Notes: generated from the letters alone by a model not told the origin. A DNA stretch of 64,000 nucleotides from Clostridiales bacterium Firm_14 (GCA_001604135.1 LVAT01000013.1:186001-250000), one strand, 5' to 3'; counted from the stretch's first letter, positions 29,407 through 39,130 are shown. Program-made: numbers and translations.

Positions 29407-30162
29407 ATGAAAAAGGAGAAGCCGGTCATTACGGAAAGTCAGGAATTACCGGTTGCAGAAGCCGGTGAGGCTAATCCTGAAGTCAAGAAGACCAAGACCA
29501 AGCGTTTTTGGGAATATGTTACTGACTATAAGCGTACGACTGTCGCTCTGACTTTGCCTTCGGCTGTCTTCGACATCTCGTATTCCGGTTTTCTCTTCGC
29601 GATGTCGATCATCTTCATGTCGTACTGGCTCTTTATGATGTCGGTATATACATTCCTGCTTTTCTGTATACGCATCAATGTGCTTTACAGAGCAGGAAGA
29701 GGAGCTGTGTTTAAGAAGAACAAGAAATTCAGCGAGAGAAATAATTACAGGAAGTTTTCCTGGAAACTCATCTTCCTAGACGCGGTTATCGCATTCAATA
29801 TGTTTGTGATAGTCAGGTTCAATGTGCTTCACAACTATGCAGGCTTCCTGATATATCTTTTCGGAATCTATGTAATCTATAAAGTGTCTTTGGCCGTTAT
29901 AAATCTCTTTAGGGCTCACAAGTCAAGATCTCTTACGGCATTGTCATTAAGAAAGATCGGCATAACTGATGCCCTTGTATCAAGTCTCGCCCTTGAATGG
30001 GCATTATCTCACAGAGAGATCGGTGATCTTTCTGTTCTTATTTCGCAGATCGAAAAGTACATCGGCATCCTTGTTGTTGCTGTTATTTTTCTGATGGGAC
30101 TTGGCGGACTTATTACCTGTGCAAGATTAAAGGCCAAAGAAAAGAAAGAAGGAACAGTTTAA
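29407..30162 (+). CDS. Hypothetical integral membrane protein
   Basis: A 251-aa protein not recognised as a known family. The first ~35 residues are charged and cytoplasmic (EVKKTKTKRFW). Hydrophobic segments follow at about residues 52-88 (two helices), 118-135, 137-158 and 218-240, so five helices are plausible. Between them lies a basic loop (KKNKKFSERNNYRKFSWK). The gene is 6 bp after UPF0210 and its stop is directly followed by the GH13 ATG, so it is likely co-transcribed with both. Function unknown. Confidence 0.75.
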   Translation: MKKEKPVITESQELPVAEAGEANPEVKKTKTKRFWEYVTDYKRTTVALTLPSAVFDISYSGFLFAMSIIFMSYWLFMMSVYTFLLFCIRINVLYRAGRGAVFKKNKKFSERNNYRKFSWKLIFLDAVIAFNMFVIVRFNVLHNYAGFLIYLFGIYVIYKVSLAVINLFRAHKSRSLTALSLRKIGITDALVSSLALEWALSHREIGDLSVLISQIEKYIGILVVAVIFLMGLGGLITCARLKAKEKKEGTV

Positions 30163-31473
30163 ATGTGGTATGAAGAGGCAGTGTTCTATCAGATATATCC
30201 TTTGGGTTTCTGCGGAGCACCATTTGAGAATGACGGCAAACCCGAGAAGAGAATACTTAAGGTCCTTGACTGGATCCCTCACATGAAGAAACTCGGTATC
30301 AACGCCATCTATTTCTCGCCTGTATTCGAATCTGATACTCACGGCTACAATACAAGAGATTACGGCCTTATCGACACTAGACTCGGTACAAATGATGACT
30401 TCAAAAAAGTCGTGGACGCTCTTCATAAAGAGAATATCAGAGTTGTCTTGGACGGTGTCTTCAATCACGTTGGAAGAGGCTTCTGGGCTTTTAAGGATGT
30501 TCGGGAAAAGCGCTGGGATTCTCCTTACAAGGACTGGTTCCATATCTCTTTCGAGGGCAACTCCAACTATAATGACGGGTTCTGGTACGAAGGCTGGGAG
30601 GGCAATTACGATCTCGTAAAACTTAATCTTAGGAATCCTGCGGTCATCGATCACATCTTGGATAAGGTCAACTATTGGATCGATTTCTTTGATATCGACG
30701 GATTGAGGCTTGATGTCGCATACTGCCTGGATCACGAGTTCTTAAGAAGACTTCGTGAATTTACTGATTCTAAGAAGAATGATTTCTTCCTCCTTGGAGA
30801 AGTCCTTCACGGCGAATACGGCAGGATGCTTAACGACATGCATCTGCATTCTCTTACTAACTATCAGTGCTATAAGGGAATCTATTCTTCGTTTAATTCT
30901 GCAAACATGTTCGAGATAATGCATTCTCTGATGAGACTCTTCGGACCTGAGGACTGGACTGTTTGCAGGGGAGCGCATCTCTTATCTTTTGCGGATAACC
31001 ATGATGTAACCCGTATTGCTTCTATCTTAAGCGATGAGAGAAATCTTCCTCTGGTCTATACTCTTGTATTCACAATGCCCGGAATCCCCTGTGTTTATTA
31101 CGGTTCCGAGTGGGGAACGAAGGCCAGGAAAGAAGAGGGTGATCCTGCTTTAAGAGTATCTTTTGATAAGCCTGAATGGAACAGCTTAACAGATCACATC
31201 TCGAGATTATCCGATATTAAGAAGTCCAGCAATGCGCTTAATTACGGCGGTCTCAGGATCGTTGTCCTTACGAATAAGCAGGTCATCTTCGAGCGTAATT
31301 CCGGTGACCAGAGGATAATGGTTGCCATAAACATGGATGATAATCCGTATACAGCTCATTTCGATGCAGGCTGCGGCCAGGCCAATGAGCTTATCTCAGG
31401 CACGATCCACGATTTTGGCGGCGGTTCAACATTGCAGCCGAAGTCATCTGAGATCTGGCTTATGGAAAGATAA
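30163..31473 (+). CDS. Alpha-amylase family (GH13) glycosidase, cytoplasmic
   Basis: A 436-aa GH13 enzyme. The four conserved regions are present: VVLDGVFNHVGR (region I), GLRLDVAYCLD (region II, nucleophile Asp), LLGEVLHGEYGR (region III, general acid Glu) and FADNHDV (region IV, transition-state Asp). No signal peptide is seen, so it should act on imported malto-oligosaccharides, probably as a neopullulanase- or maltogenic-amylase-like hydrolase. It lacks the N-terminal sandwich domain of full-size neopullulanases. Its ATG immediately follows the preceding stop. Confidence 0.93.
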   Translation: MWYEEAVFYQIYPLGFCGAPFENDGKPEKRILKVLDWIPHMKKLGINAIYFSPVFESDTHGYNTRDYGLIDTRLGTNDDFKKVVDALHKENIRVVLDGVFNHVGRGFWAFKDVREKRWDSPYKDWFHISFEGNSNYNDGFWYEGWEGNYDLVKLNLRNPAVIDHILDKVNYWIDFFDIDGLRLDVAYCLDHEFLRRLREFTDSKKNDFFLLGEVLHGEYGRMLNDMHLHSLTNYQCYKGIYSSFNSANMFEIMHSLMRLFGPEDWTVCRGAHLLSFADNHDVTRIASILSDERNLPLVYTLVFTMPGIPCVYYGSEWGTKARKEEGDPALRVSFDKPEWNSLTDHISRLSDIKKSSNALNYGGLRIVVLTNKQVIFERNSGDQRIMVAINMDDNPYTAHFDAGCGQANELISGTIHDFGGGSTLQPKSSEIWLMER

Positions 31474-31556
31474 TGAGCACTGCAACATTTTAATTCTCTT
31501 AACTGTATTTATAGCAAATGCTTAGGGATTATTATGTCCGTTCACGGAGGTTATTC

Positions 31557-33107
31557 ATGAGAAAGACTGCTTTGTTATTAACCACAGTAATGATGGCTGC
31601 TACGCTTTTTACGGGATGCAATATCAATCCGGAAAATCCGAAAGAAACAAGCAAAACAACTTTTGACAGTGCGCTTGATTCTGAGATTCAAAAGCAATTG
31701 GATGCTGACGGACCGCACTACGAATCAATGGCAATTGATTTTAATCCCAAAGACTACGGACGCATCATTCCTAACATCACTGCGTATACAGAGGATATGT
31801 GGGCTAAAGAGAATGATTCAGCCCTTTATGCATTTATCGATCTTAACGGCGAGATGATATGCGGCCCGCTTTTCGATTACGTCTCATATGACAAGAACTC
31901 CGATTCATATATCGTAAGAAGAACAGAGAACGGCGTCAGCAAATACGGTTTCTTATCTTCCAACGGTGCTGTGTTTACAGGTCTTTTTTTCGACGGAGCA
32001 GCTGCAGCGCAGAACACTGATGATGACGAGTTATGCTTCTTCGGTTCTATCTATGAGGACGGCAAGCTTTGGGTCTGTCCGATCAATATCGATCTTGAGA
32101 TCCTTCTGCCTACAGCAGTCACAATCGATGAAGGCGAACTTTCTTTAACTGCTTCTGATTCACAGCTTTCAGTTCTCTATATGAATGATGAGAGCGCTGT
32201 CATGATCAACCGCAAGGAATTCTATTATTCGACCTTCCTGGTTGATATCAAGAGCGGCAACGTGCTTCAGAAATTTGGTTTTGGTGGCTCTGAGTCTTGC
32301 AATATCTTCGGTAACGTTATCGTTAAGCAGGATATCAGAGGGCAGGGAATTACAGTATACGGTATGAACGGAAGCGTTCTTGTAGAAGATCCCAAGGCCT
32401 ATTCCGGCAGATTAAGCAGAGATCTTTATATGGTCGCAAATGACGGCGAACTTAAGATCTATGACGGCGATTGGAATAAGGTCGACTCAATGACAATATC
32501 TTCGGATGATCTTGTAATGACTTCATTCGGAAGGATCGCAGTTGTCGGAGATCACGACACAAAGGTATATGACAAGACCTTAAAACTCATAAACACTTTG
32601 GATTATGCATTGGAAGGCGGAACGTATTTCAGGGACTGGTATGATTTCGGCGAAGGCAATATGTTCTACGATTCCATATCAGCAACAAATGAGATCATTA
32701 ACCTTAATAACGGCAACAAGCTCTCGAAAGAAGACGGATTCTTTTATGAATTTTCCAACGGATACATTCTGGCGGATAATGAGAGCAACGGTAACGATCC
32801 GGTAAAGAAGTTCAGAGTATACGACAGGGAATTCAAAGAGATCATCTCCGGTGAAGGCTCTGCATATATTGCAGCTGACAGATTAACAAATGACCTTTAC
32901 CTGATAATCTTGAATGATGGTGCGTTCACTGTCTATTCAATGCCTTCGATGGATGTTAAGTTCAGGCTCAAGGCATTCTGTTACAGCCTTAATCCCATCG
33001 GCGGAAAGTTCTACGGTAATGACAAACAGCACTTTGTCTTCGTAGACGGCAAGGGAAATGAAATTCTCTGCTACGAACTCGATTATAAAAAGGTGAACGA
33101 GATCTAA
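31557..33107 (+). CDS. Hypothetical lipoprotein with repeat-rich domain
   Basis: A 516-aa secreted protein. MRKTALLLTTVMMAATLFTGC gives a clear signal peptide and lipobox, with the lipidated Cys at residue 21, so it should be tethered to the outer face of the membrane. The body has recurring short beta-type units (for example YAFIDLNGEMICGPLFDYV, KYGFLSSNGAVFTGLFF, FRVYDREFKEIISGEG) that resemble WG-repeat or propeller folds. No enzymatic motif is visible. The ATG at 31557 has CGGAGG upstream; the track start is further 5' and lacks an RBS. Confidence 0.85.
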   Translation: MRKTALLLTTVMMAATLFTGCNINPENPKETSKTTFDSALDSEIQKQLDADGPHYESMAIDFNPKDYGRIIPNITAYTEDMWAKENDSALYAFIDLNGEMICGPLFDYVSYDKNSDSYIVRRTENGVSKYGFLSSNGAVFTGLFFDGAAAAQNTDDDELCFFGSIYEDGKLWVCPINIDLEILLPTAVTIDEGELSLTASDSQLSVLYMNDESAVMINRKEFYYSTFLVDIKSGNVLQKFGFGGSESCNIFGNVIVKQDIRGQGITVYGMNGSVLVEDPKAYSGRLSRDLYMVANDGELKIYDGDWNKVDSMTISSDDLVMTSFGRIAVVGDHDTKVYDKTLKLINTLDYALEGGTYFRDWYDFGEGNMFYDSISATNEIINLNNGNKLSKEDGFFYEFSNGYILADNESNGNDPVKKFRVYDREFKEIISGEGSAYIAADRLTNDLYLIILNDGAFTVYSMPSMDVKFRLKAFCYSLNPIGGKFYGNDKQHFVFVDGKGNEILCYELDYKKVNEI

Positions 33108-33184
33108 TTTAAATATCGTATTTAACTAAAATAATTCCTGCTATTTGTATGATTTTATCCCGTTAAAGAGGATGAACTGTCATA

Positions 33185-33190
33185 TATAAT
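33185..33190 (+). promoter_or_regulatory. Probable -10 box for the sugar-binding lipoprotein
   Basis: TATAAT in CATATATAATTTAG lies about 28 bp before the ATG at 33219, with AGGGGG as the RBS between. Confidence 0.5.
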
Positions 33191-33218
33191 TTAGATATTA
33201 CGAAATAGGGGGTGCATT

Positions 33219-35012
33219 ATGAAGAGATTTCAGAAGACCGTAGCCGCTTTAATGGTTTTATCAATGCTTCTTTCGCTTGGTTCCTGTGCGAATCAGAGAA
33301 GAAAAGGCATTGAGCGAGAAACAAGTCCTGACGCTTCCAAAAGGGAATACCTTGAGACTGAACCGGTTGTTACTCCTACAGATCCGATAGTTACCGACGG
33401 ACCCGCACCGACGGATGCTCCTCCGGGCGAGATCGTTGATTTTACAATGTTTACCGGCATGGCCGGCAAGGATATTGATCCGAATAATGAGATCCGACAA
33501 CTGATCGCGGAGGAGACCGGTGTCCGTGTTACTGAAGCATGGTTAAGTAATCAGTCAGAACAGGAGGCCGTTGCCAGCTTAATGGCTTCCGGTAATTTGC
33601 CTGATTTCATTGATGTAAGTGAGATGTCGAAGCTTTATGAAGGCGACTATCTTATTGCCTGGGATCAATATATAGAGAAATATCCGAACATCAAGGAACT
33701 CTATTCTGAGAAGGAATGGGACAGCTTCAGACAGAGTGACGGTCATATCTATTGGGCAAATGTCTTTGACCGCTTCTATCAGAAAGATACTACGACACTT
33801 TCAACAGGACAGGCGTTCTGGATCCAGGCAAGGGTTCTTGAAGCTTATGGTTATCCTAAGATCGAGACACTTGACCAGTATTTCGAGATCATCGAAAAGT
33901 ATGCAAAAGAGCATCCTGAGCTTCCCAACGGCACTAAGGTAATCCCTTATACATGCCTTTGCGAAGACTGGAAGTATTTCTGCCTTGAAGCTCCTCCGAT
34001 GTATCTGGACGGATATCCCAATAACGGTTGTGTTGGTGTTGATATCAGCGGCGGCATAAATAATCCCAAAGTCGTTGACTATAACATGACTGATACGGCC
34101 AAGGCTTATTTCAAGAAGCTTAACGAGGAATATCAGAAGGGCATCGTAGATCCAGAATTTGCTGACCAGAATTACGACAAATATATTGAGAAGTTATGTA
34201 CCGGTGCTGTTCTCGGAATGTGCGACGATTACTGGAATTTCGGTTATTCCATCATGGGTTCTTTCAGCGTTGAACAGAAGGGCCCTAAGGGTTCTGTCGT
34301 TCCGAGCGAGATCGGCTGCGATTATGTTCCTTTGGGCTTGGTAATGAAGTCCGGCACAAAGAATCAATGGTATTCTACTGATTACACTATCAATACGGCT
34401 TCAGGAATCGGTGTTACTACAAGCTGTATTAATCCGGAACTCGCATTCAAGTTCTTAAATGACATGCTTTCACAGGAGATCCACGACCTCCGCTTCTGGG
34501 GTGTTGAAGGTGAGGATTATCTTGTTGACGACAAAGGCATGTACTACAGAACTCAGGAGATGAGAGATCAGTGGAACAATCCGTCTTACAGGGCAAAACA
34601 TGTATGTGAATACTCTTACATGCCGCAGTGGAGAGGCATAAGCAGAGACGGCAAGAACTGCATGATGCCCAGGGATCAGGGTTCCGAGTATAAGGCTACT
34701 CTGCCTGAACCTGTCGCTAAGTGCTTTGAGGCATACGGTGCAAACAATTATGTTGAGATGATCGGTTCTGACATGTCAGACAGAGGTCCGTGGTTCGCAC
34801 TCTGGAGCTGGTCAAATGGTCTGTTTGGTGATGAACCTGCAGGAAAAGCATGGAGTGACATGGGTAAGTGCAAGCATAAATGGCTGCCTGAATTAGTTAA
34901 GACCGGCGATTTTGAAAAGACCTGGAATAACTATGTTGCTGAATATAAGGAATGCAATCCTCAGGTCTTCTTAGATGAAGCTCAGGCTGAAATTAAGAGA
35001 AGAATGGGTTAA
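33219..35012 (+). CDS. Extracellular solute-binding lipoprotein (family 1, LplA-like)
   Basis: A 597-aa ABC-type substrate-binding protein. The signal peptide ends in SLGSC with lipid Cys near residue 23, followed by a Thr/Pro/Asp-rich linker. Then comes the binding fold, opening IRQLIAEETGVRV with EAVASLMASGNLPDFID, which is typical of LplA-type carbohydrate-binding proteins. No ABC permease or ATPase flanks it, so it must use a transporter encoded elsewhere or serve as a sensor. The length is slightly above the family average. RBS AGGGGG. Confidence 0.88.
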   Translation: MKRFQKTVAALMVLSMLLSLGSCANQRRKGIERETSPDASKREYLETEPVVTPTDPIVTDGPAPTDAPPGEIVDFTMFTGMAGKDIDPNNEIRQLIAEETGVRVTEAWLSNQSEQEAVASLMASGNLPDFIDVSEMSKLYEGDYLIAWDQYIEKYPNIKELYSEKEWDSFRQSDGHIYWANVFDRFYQKDTTTLSTGQAFWIQARVLEAYGYPKIETLDQYFEIIEKYAKEHPELPNGTKVIPYTCLCEDWKYFCLEAPPMYLDGYPNNGCVGVDISGGINNPKVVDYNMTDTAKAYFKKLNEEYQKGIVDPEFADQNYDKYIEKLCTGAVLGMCDDYWNFGYSIMGSFSVEQKGPKGSVVPSEIGCDYVPLGLVMKSGTKNQWYSTDYTINTASGIGVTTSCINPELAFKFLNDMLSQEIHDLRFWGVEGEDYLVDDKGMYYRTQEMRDQWNNPSYRAKHVCEYSYMPQWRGISRDGKNCMMPRDQGSEYKATLPEPVAKCFEAYGANNYVEMIGSDMSDRGPWFALWSWSNGLFGDEPAGKAWSDMGKCKHKWLPELVKTGDFEKTWNNYVAEYKECNPQVFLDEAQAEIKRRMG

Positions 35013-35022
35013 GGAGGTTTTT

Positions 35023-35616
35023 ATGAAGTACGTTAAGAATGTTTTATGCACAGCTTTGATCTTTGTAATGCTGTTAAGTTTGACCGGGTGCGGAACAGGA
35101 AAGCTCTCTCACAAGAAGATGGCCCAGTTCCTTGAAAAGCAGGATCTTGAAGAATGTGAAGATTTTGACGATTATACAAAGATCTACGGCAAGATGAAGA
35201 AGGGCAACGAAGGATTTATCTCTTCTGAAGGCAAAGAAGCCCAGAAGATCTATAACAAAGTGTTCAACCGCCTAAACCAGTATTCAAAATACGATGTAAC
35301 CGCTGCTACGTCAGCTTTCATTTATGATTCAGACGGTCTGAATTATCTTTTTATGTTCACTTTCGAGGACGAAAAAGACGCTGAAAAGTTCTATAAGAAA
35401 CTTTCCAAGTCAATTGACGATCCCGATGATGAAGGCGAAGAAAAGGGCTTGAGATTCACTTTATTAAATCAGAAGAAGAACACAAAGAAGAGTTATATCA
35501 CAGGTATCTATCTTGAGAAGAACACAGTACTGTTCTTAAGAGGCCAGACAACTGACGAAGATTTCGCAGATGACCTCTGCGCAGAATTCAAGATCCCGTC
35601 TCCGTTTGACACGTAA
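35023..35616 (+). CDS. Small hypothetical lipoprotein
   Basis: A 197-aa protein with signal peptide and lipobox SLTGC, lipid Cys near residue 23. The mature part is charged, with alternating Lys and Asp/Glu, and no recognised domain. The ATG at 35023 follows AAGGAGG; the track start at 34975 lies inside the preceding gene. Only 10 bp separate it from the solute-binding lipoprotein gene, so the two are probably one transcript that ends at the shared terminator with argH. Confidence 0.85.
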   Translation: MKYVKNVLCTALIFVMLLSLTGCGTGKLSHKKMAQFLEKQDLEECEDFDDYTKIYGKMKKGNEGFISSEGKEAQKIYNKVFNRLNQYSKYDVTAATSAFIYDSDGLNYLFMFTFEDEKDAEKFYKKLSKSIDDPDDEGEEKGLRFTLLNQKKNTKKSYITGIYLEKNTVLFLRGQTTDEDFADDLCAEFKIPSPFDT

Positions 35617-35656
35617 GGTTATTGTGTAACCGTTTAATCAAACATCCTAATTTATG

Positions 35657-35687
35657 AGGGCTTTCAATCGAAAGCCCTTAATTATTT
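35657..35687. terminator. Bidirectional terminator between lipoprotein gene and argH
   Basis: AGGGCTTTC and GAAAGCCCT form a perfect 9-bp stem with a 4-nt AATC loop, followed by TAATTATTTTCTT on the plus strand. It lies between convergent genes and can serve both. Confidence 0.85.
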
Positions 35688-35689
35688 TC

Positions 35690-37051
35690 TTACTGTTCGT
35701 CCAAGTATTTCTTAACCGTATCAGGTGCAGGTCCGCCCGTAAGGCTTCTGCCTTCAACGCATGTTTTCAAAGAGATTGCATCGTAAACATCTTCTTCGAA
35801 AGCAGGAGAGAATTCCTTAAGCTTTTCGAGCTTAACATCAAGAAGAGAAATATTATTCTCGATGCAGTAATGTACGAGCTTTCCTGAGATAGCATGAGTC
35901 TCGCGGAAGGGAAGACCTTTCTTTACAAGATAATCTGCGAGGTCAGTAGCGTTTGTAAATCCGCCAAGAGCTGCAGCTTCCATGTTGTCCTTGCGGATCG
36001 TCATTGTCTTGATCATGCCGGTGAAGGGAGGAAGAACTGCCTTGATCGTCTCGATGCAGTCAAACATTGCTTCCTGAACCTCCTGCATATCCTTGTTATA
36101 TGTAAGAGGCAATCCCTTCATGATTACGAGCAATGAGATAAGGTCACCGTAAACGCGTCCTGTCTTACCACGTGTAAGCTCTGCAACGTCAGGATTCTTC
36201 TTCTGGGGCATCATGGAAGAGCCTGTAGAATAAGCATCGTCCAATTCATAGAACTTGAATTCCTGTGAAGCATAGAGGATGATCTCTTCGCTCATTCTTG
36301 ATAAGTGCATCATGAGGATAGAGCATGCAGATGCGAACTCGATCGCAAAGTCTCTGTCAGCTACGCCGTCAAGAGAGCAGAGCGTAACGCCGTTCATACC
36401 GAGCTGTTCTGCAACGAACTCACGGTCAAGAGGATATGTTGTTCCTGCAAGAGCGCCGGAACCTAAAGGAGAGATGTTAGCACGGTCCTTTGCAGCGTTG
36501 ATCCTGTCGATATCACGCTTGAACATCTCGATATAAGCCGATAGATAGTGAGCATATGTGATGGGCTGAGCTCTCTGAAGATGAGTGTAACCGGGCATGT
36601 AAGTCTCAGTGTTAGCCTTCGCGATATCAACCAAAGTATCGATCAGGTCATCTAAGAGCTCAACGATCTCGCCGGCTTCGTCAACCATATAAAGGCGCTG
36701 GTCAAGAGCAACCTGGTCATTTCTTGATCTTCCGGTGTGAAGGCGCTTGCCGGCATCACCGATTCGGTTAGTAAGCTCTTCTTCAATGAACATATGAATG
36801 TCTTCTGCATCTGAATCGAAAGTAAGCTTGCCGGATTCGATGTCTTCCTTGATCGAGAGAAGTCCGCTCTTTATGTCTTCAGCGTCCTTTTGAGAGATGA
36901 CACCCTGCTTTGCGAGCATCTGGGAATGAGCTATTGAACCCTCAATGTCCTGACTGTACATCTTGCAGTCAAAGGGAAGGGAAGAGTTGTAATCGTTTAC
37001 TTCTTTGTCAGTAGCCTTCTCGAAGCGTCCTGCCCACATTTTCTTTGCCAT
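35690..37051 (-). CDS. argH: Argininosuccinate lyase
   Basis: A 453-aa ArgH that splits argininosuccinate into arginine and fumarate, the last step of arginine synthesis. The fumarase-superfamily signature GSSMMPQKKNPD is complete, with MWAGRFEKATDK at the start and HTGRSRNDQVALD and PGYTHLQRAQPITYAHY further along, all typical. Preceded by a GNAT gene only 3 bp upstream, so the two are translated together. The stop lies next to a bidirectional terminator. Confidence 0.97.
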   Translation of the reverse strand: MAKKMWAGRFEKATDKEVNDYNSSLPFDCKMYSQDIEGSIAHSQMLAKQGVISQKDAEDIKSGLLSIKEDIESGKLTFDSDAEDIHMFIEEELTNRIGDAGKRLHTGRSRNDQVALDQRLYMVDEAGEIVELLDDLIDTLVDIAKANTETYMPGYTHLQRAQPITYAHYLSAYIEMFKRDIDRINAAKDRANISPLGSGALAGTTYPLDREFVAEQLGMNGVTLCSLDGVADRDFAIEFASACSILMMHLSRMSEEIILYASQEFKFYELDDAYSTGSSMMPQKKNPDVAELTRGKTGRVYGDLISLLVIMKGLPLTYNKDMQEVQEAMFDCIETIKAVLPPFTGMIKTMTIRKDNMEAAALGGFTNATDLADYLVKKGLPFRETHAISGKLVHYCIENNISLLDVKLEKLKEFSPAFEEDVYDAISLKTCVEGRSLTGGPAPDTVKKYLDEQ

Positions 37052-37054
37052 AAG

Positions 37055-37513
37055 TTACTCCTTTACATAATCAGGATCTATTCTGATGAGATCAGTAAGA
37101 GCCTTGTTTCTGTAGTTAAGATCTTCACGAAGCGTAAAGCCCAGTGACTCCCAGAAAGCGTTTCCGCCTTCATTCTTCTTAAAAGCGACGAGAAGGACTT
37201 TTGTGATCCCTTCTTCGTCAAGCGCATTCAGTGCGAGCTCTACTAATTGGGCGCCGATTCCTTCGCGTCTGTGATCCGGAGAAACACACGCATGCTGTAT
37301 GATCCCGCGCCTGCCGTCGTGTCCACATAATATTACACCAACAACCTTTTGCTCACAAACGGCAACAAAAGAGGTGCTGGGGTTACGCTTCAGGTATTTT
37401 TCGATCCCTTCTCTTGAATCGTCCTTGTTGTTAAGTCCGTTACCGCACTTGATCCAAAGCTCGTATGCCTGTTCGTAATCTTCGATCGTCATAAGCCTGT
37501 ATGTGATCTGCAT
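37055..37513 (-). CDS. GNAT family N-acetyltransferase next to argH
   Basis: A 152-aa GNAT protein. The acetyl-CoA loop is RREGIGAQLVE (R/Q-x-x-G-x-G/A), preceded by HACVSPDHR, with the C-terminal GGNAFWESLGFTLRED typical of motif B. The substrate is not told by the sequence. It sits 3 bp upstream of argH between the two arginine genes, so a role in N-acetylglutamate formation or acetylation of an arginine-pathway compound is possible but unproven. An AGAGG RBS precedes the ATG at 37513. Confidence 0.88.
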   Translation of the reverse strand: MQITYRLMTIEDYEQAYELWIKCGNGLNNKDDSREGIEKYLKRNPSTSFVAVCEQKVVGVILCGHDGRRGIIQHACVSPDHRREGIGAQLVELALNALDEEGITKVLLVAFKKNEGGNAFWESLGFTLREDLNYRNKALTDLIRIDPDYVKE

Positions 37514-37618
37514 AATTTACCTCTTTTCTTGATTTATCGAAAACGCCTGCGAAAGGCCTCATTCCGATAATTTCACCAAACAGCCGCCAAAAACAAAGAC
37601 GCGCAACTCAATCAAAGT

Positions 37619-37650
37619 AAAAAAGAGGGGATCGGCTGACCGACCCCCTC
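37619..37650 (-). terminator. Rho-independent terminator after argG
   Basis: Read on the minus strand, GAGGGGGTCGG and CCGATCCCCTC form an 11-bp stem (one G-T) closed by TCAG and followed by TTTTTT. It separates argG from the GNAT-argH pair. Confidence 0.92.
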
Positions 37651-37671
37651 CAGAATAATCACTTAATAGAA

Positions 37672-38886
37672 TCAGAGAAGTCCGTTCTTCTGCTTCATCT
37701 TTGCGTTGACTTTCATAGGGAGACCGAAGCAGTTGATGAATCCGCCTGCATCAGCCTGGTTGTAAACATCATCAGCCTCGAAAGTAGCGATCTCAGGATC
37801 GTAGAGAGAGAAGGGTGATGTTGTGCCTGCAGGTGTGCAGTTGCCCTTGTAGAGCTTCATCTTAACTTCACCTGTAACAACTTCCTGTGTCTTGTCTACG
37901 AATGCAGAGAGTGCTTCTCTGAGAGGGTGGAACCACTGACCATAGTAAACGAGTTCGGAGAACTTCTGTGCTACGAGATCCTTGTAGTGGATCGTGTCAC
38001 GCTCAACTGTGAGGAGCTCGAGCTCTCTGTGAGCAGCGAAAAGAAGTGTTCCGCCGGGAGTCTCATAAACGCCACGGCTCTTCATGCCTACGAGACGGTT
38101 CTCAACGATGTCTGCGATACCAACGCCGTTAGCTGCAGCAACCTTGTTGCAGTATCTGAGGAGGTCAGCAGGAGAGAGCTTCTGTCCGTCAACTTCTACA
38201 GGGATACCCTTCTCGAACTTGATAGTTACATATGTGGGAGTATCAGGTGCCTTCTCAGGAGATACCATGAGCTCAAGGATCTTGTCGAGGTTAGGCTCAT
38301 TTGCAGGATCTTCGAGATCCATACCTTCGTGAGAGAGGTGCCAGAGGTTCTCGTCCTTGGAATAGTTGTTTTCCTTTGTAACAGGAACGTCGATTCCACG
38401 AGCCTGAGCGTAGTCGATCTCTTCGTCACGAGACTTGATGTCCCAGATTCTCCAGGGAGCCAGGATCTTCATGTCAGGATCAAGAGCCTTGATAGAGAGC
38501 TCGAATCTTACCTGGTCGTTGCCCTTACCGGTGCAGCCGTGAACGATAGTTGTGCATCCGTTAGCGTGAGCAGCTTCAACGAAGTGCTTAGCGATGACCG
38601 GACGTGCCATGGATGTACCGAGAAGGTACTTGCCCTCATAAACTGCATTAGCCTTGAGAGTAGGGAAGACGAAGTCAGAAACGAATTCCTCAGAAATGTC
38701 TTCGATAATGCACTTGATAGCGCCGCACTTAAGTGCCTTCTTCTCGAGATAGTCGTGATCAACACCAACGCCGACCTCGCCGCAGTAAGCTACGACTTCG
38801 CAGTCATAGTGCTCAAGGAGCCACGGGATGATGATAGAAGTATCAAGTCCGCCTGAATAAGCCAGTAAGAATTTTTCTTTTGCCAT
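37672..38886 (-). CDS. argG: Argininosuccinate synthase
   Basis: A 404-aa ArgG that joins citrulline and aspartate with ATP. It opens with [16 protein letters not shown], the P-loop of N-type ATP pyrophosphatases. [14 protein letters not shown] and the C-terminal [12 protein letters not shown] are also standard. The ATG at 38886 follows GGAGGTGCC. A strong promoter and an ArgR-type palindrome lie directly upstream, so it is likely repressed by arginine. It has its own terminator, unlike argH. Confidence 0.97.
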   Translation of the reverse strand: MAKEKFLLAYSGGLDTSIIIPWLLEHYDCEVVAYCGEVGVGVDHDYLEKKALKCGAIKCIIEDISEEFVSDFVFPTLKANAVYEGKYLLGTSMARPVIAKHFVEAAHANGCTTIVHGCTGKGNDQVRFELSIKALDPDMKILAPWRIWDIKSRDEEIDYAQARGIDVPVTKENNYSKDENLWHLSHEGMDLEDPANEPNLDKILELMVSPEKAPDTPTYVTIKFEKGIPVEVDGQKLSPADLLRYCNKVAAANGVGIADIVENRLVGMKSRGVYETPGGTLLFAAHRELELLTVERDTIHYKDLVAQKFSELVYYGQWFHPLREALSAFVDKTQEVVTGEVKMKLYKGNCTPAGTTSPFSLYDPEIATFEADDVYNQADAGGFINCFGLPMKVNAKMKQKNGLL

Positions 38887-38900
38887 AAGGCACCTCCGAT

Positions 38901-38920
38901 TTATGAATATTTATGCATAA
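38901..38920 (-). promoter_or_regulatory. Putative ARG box (ArgR operator) of argG
   Basis: TTATGAATATTTATGCATAA is a 20-bp imperfect palindrome (16 of 20 positions symmetric) resembling the Firmicute ARG box. It lies in the argG leader just downstream of the promoter. A second, weaker half-site TGTATAAACTTCGCAT overlaps the -10 region. Confidence 0.65.
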
Positions 38921-38939
38921 CTTTGTATAAACTTCGCAT

Positions 38940-38968
38940 ATCATACACTTGAGTTCTTTACAAGTCAA
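38940..38968 (-). promoter_or_regulatory. argG promoter
   Basis: On the minus strand TTGACT and TATGAT are separated by exactly 17 bp, followed about 20 bp later by the ARG-box-like palindrome. Confidence 0.75.
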
Positions 38969-39130
38969 CACACAAATTTTAATCTTGGGCTTTTATAAAA
39001 GCAAATAAGAATAAAGAATTATTTTTTGTGCATGTTTTCATTATTACCGTTTTGTAAAAAGCCCTGATTATGTATACAATCTTATGTGGCATAATATGCA
39101 ATTATATTTTCGAGGGGACCTCATACTCAA

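Noticed and set aside
33219-35012. Sugar ABC transporter operon around the solute-binding lipoprotein
   Set aside because: No permease or ATPase gene is adjacent; the neighbours are lipoproteins and argH.
37927-38856. 309-aa plus-strand ORF opposite argG
   Set aside because: Antisense to argG; no start signal and no motif.
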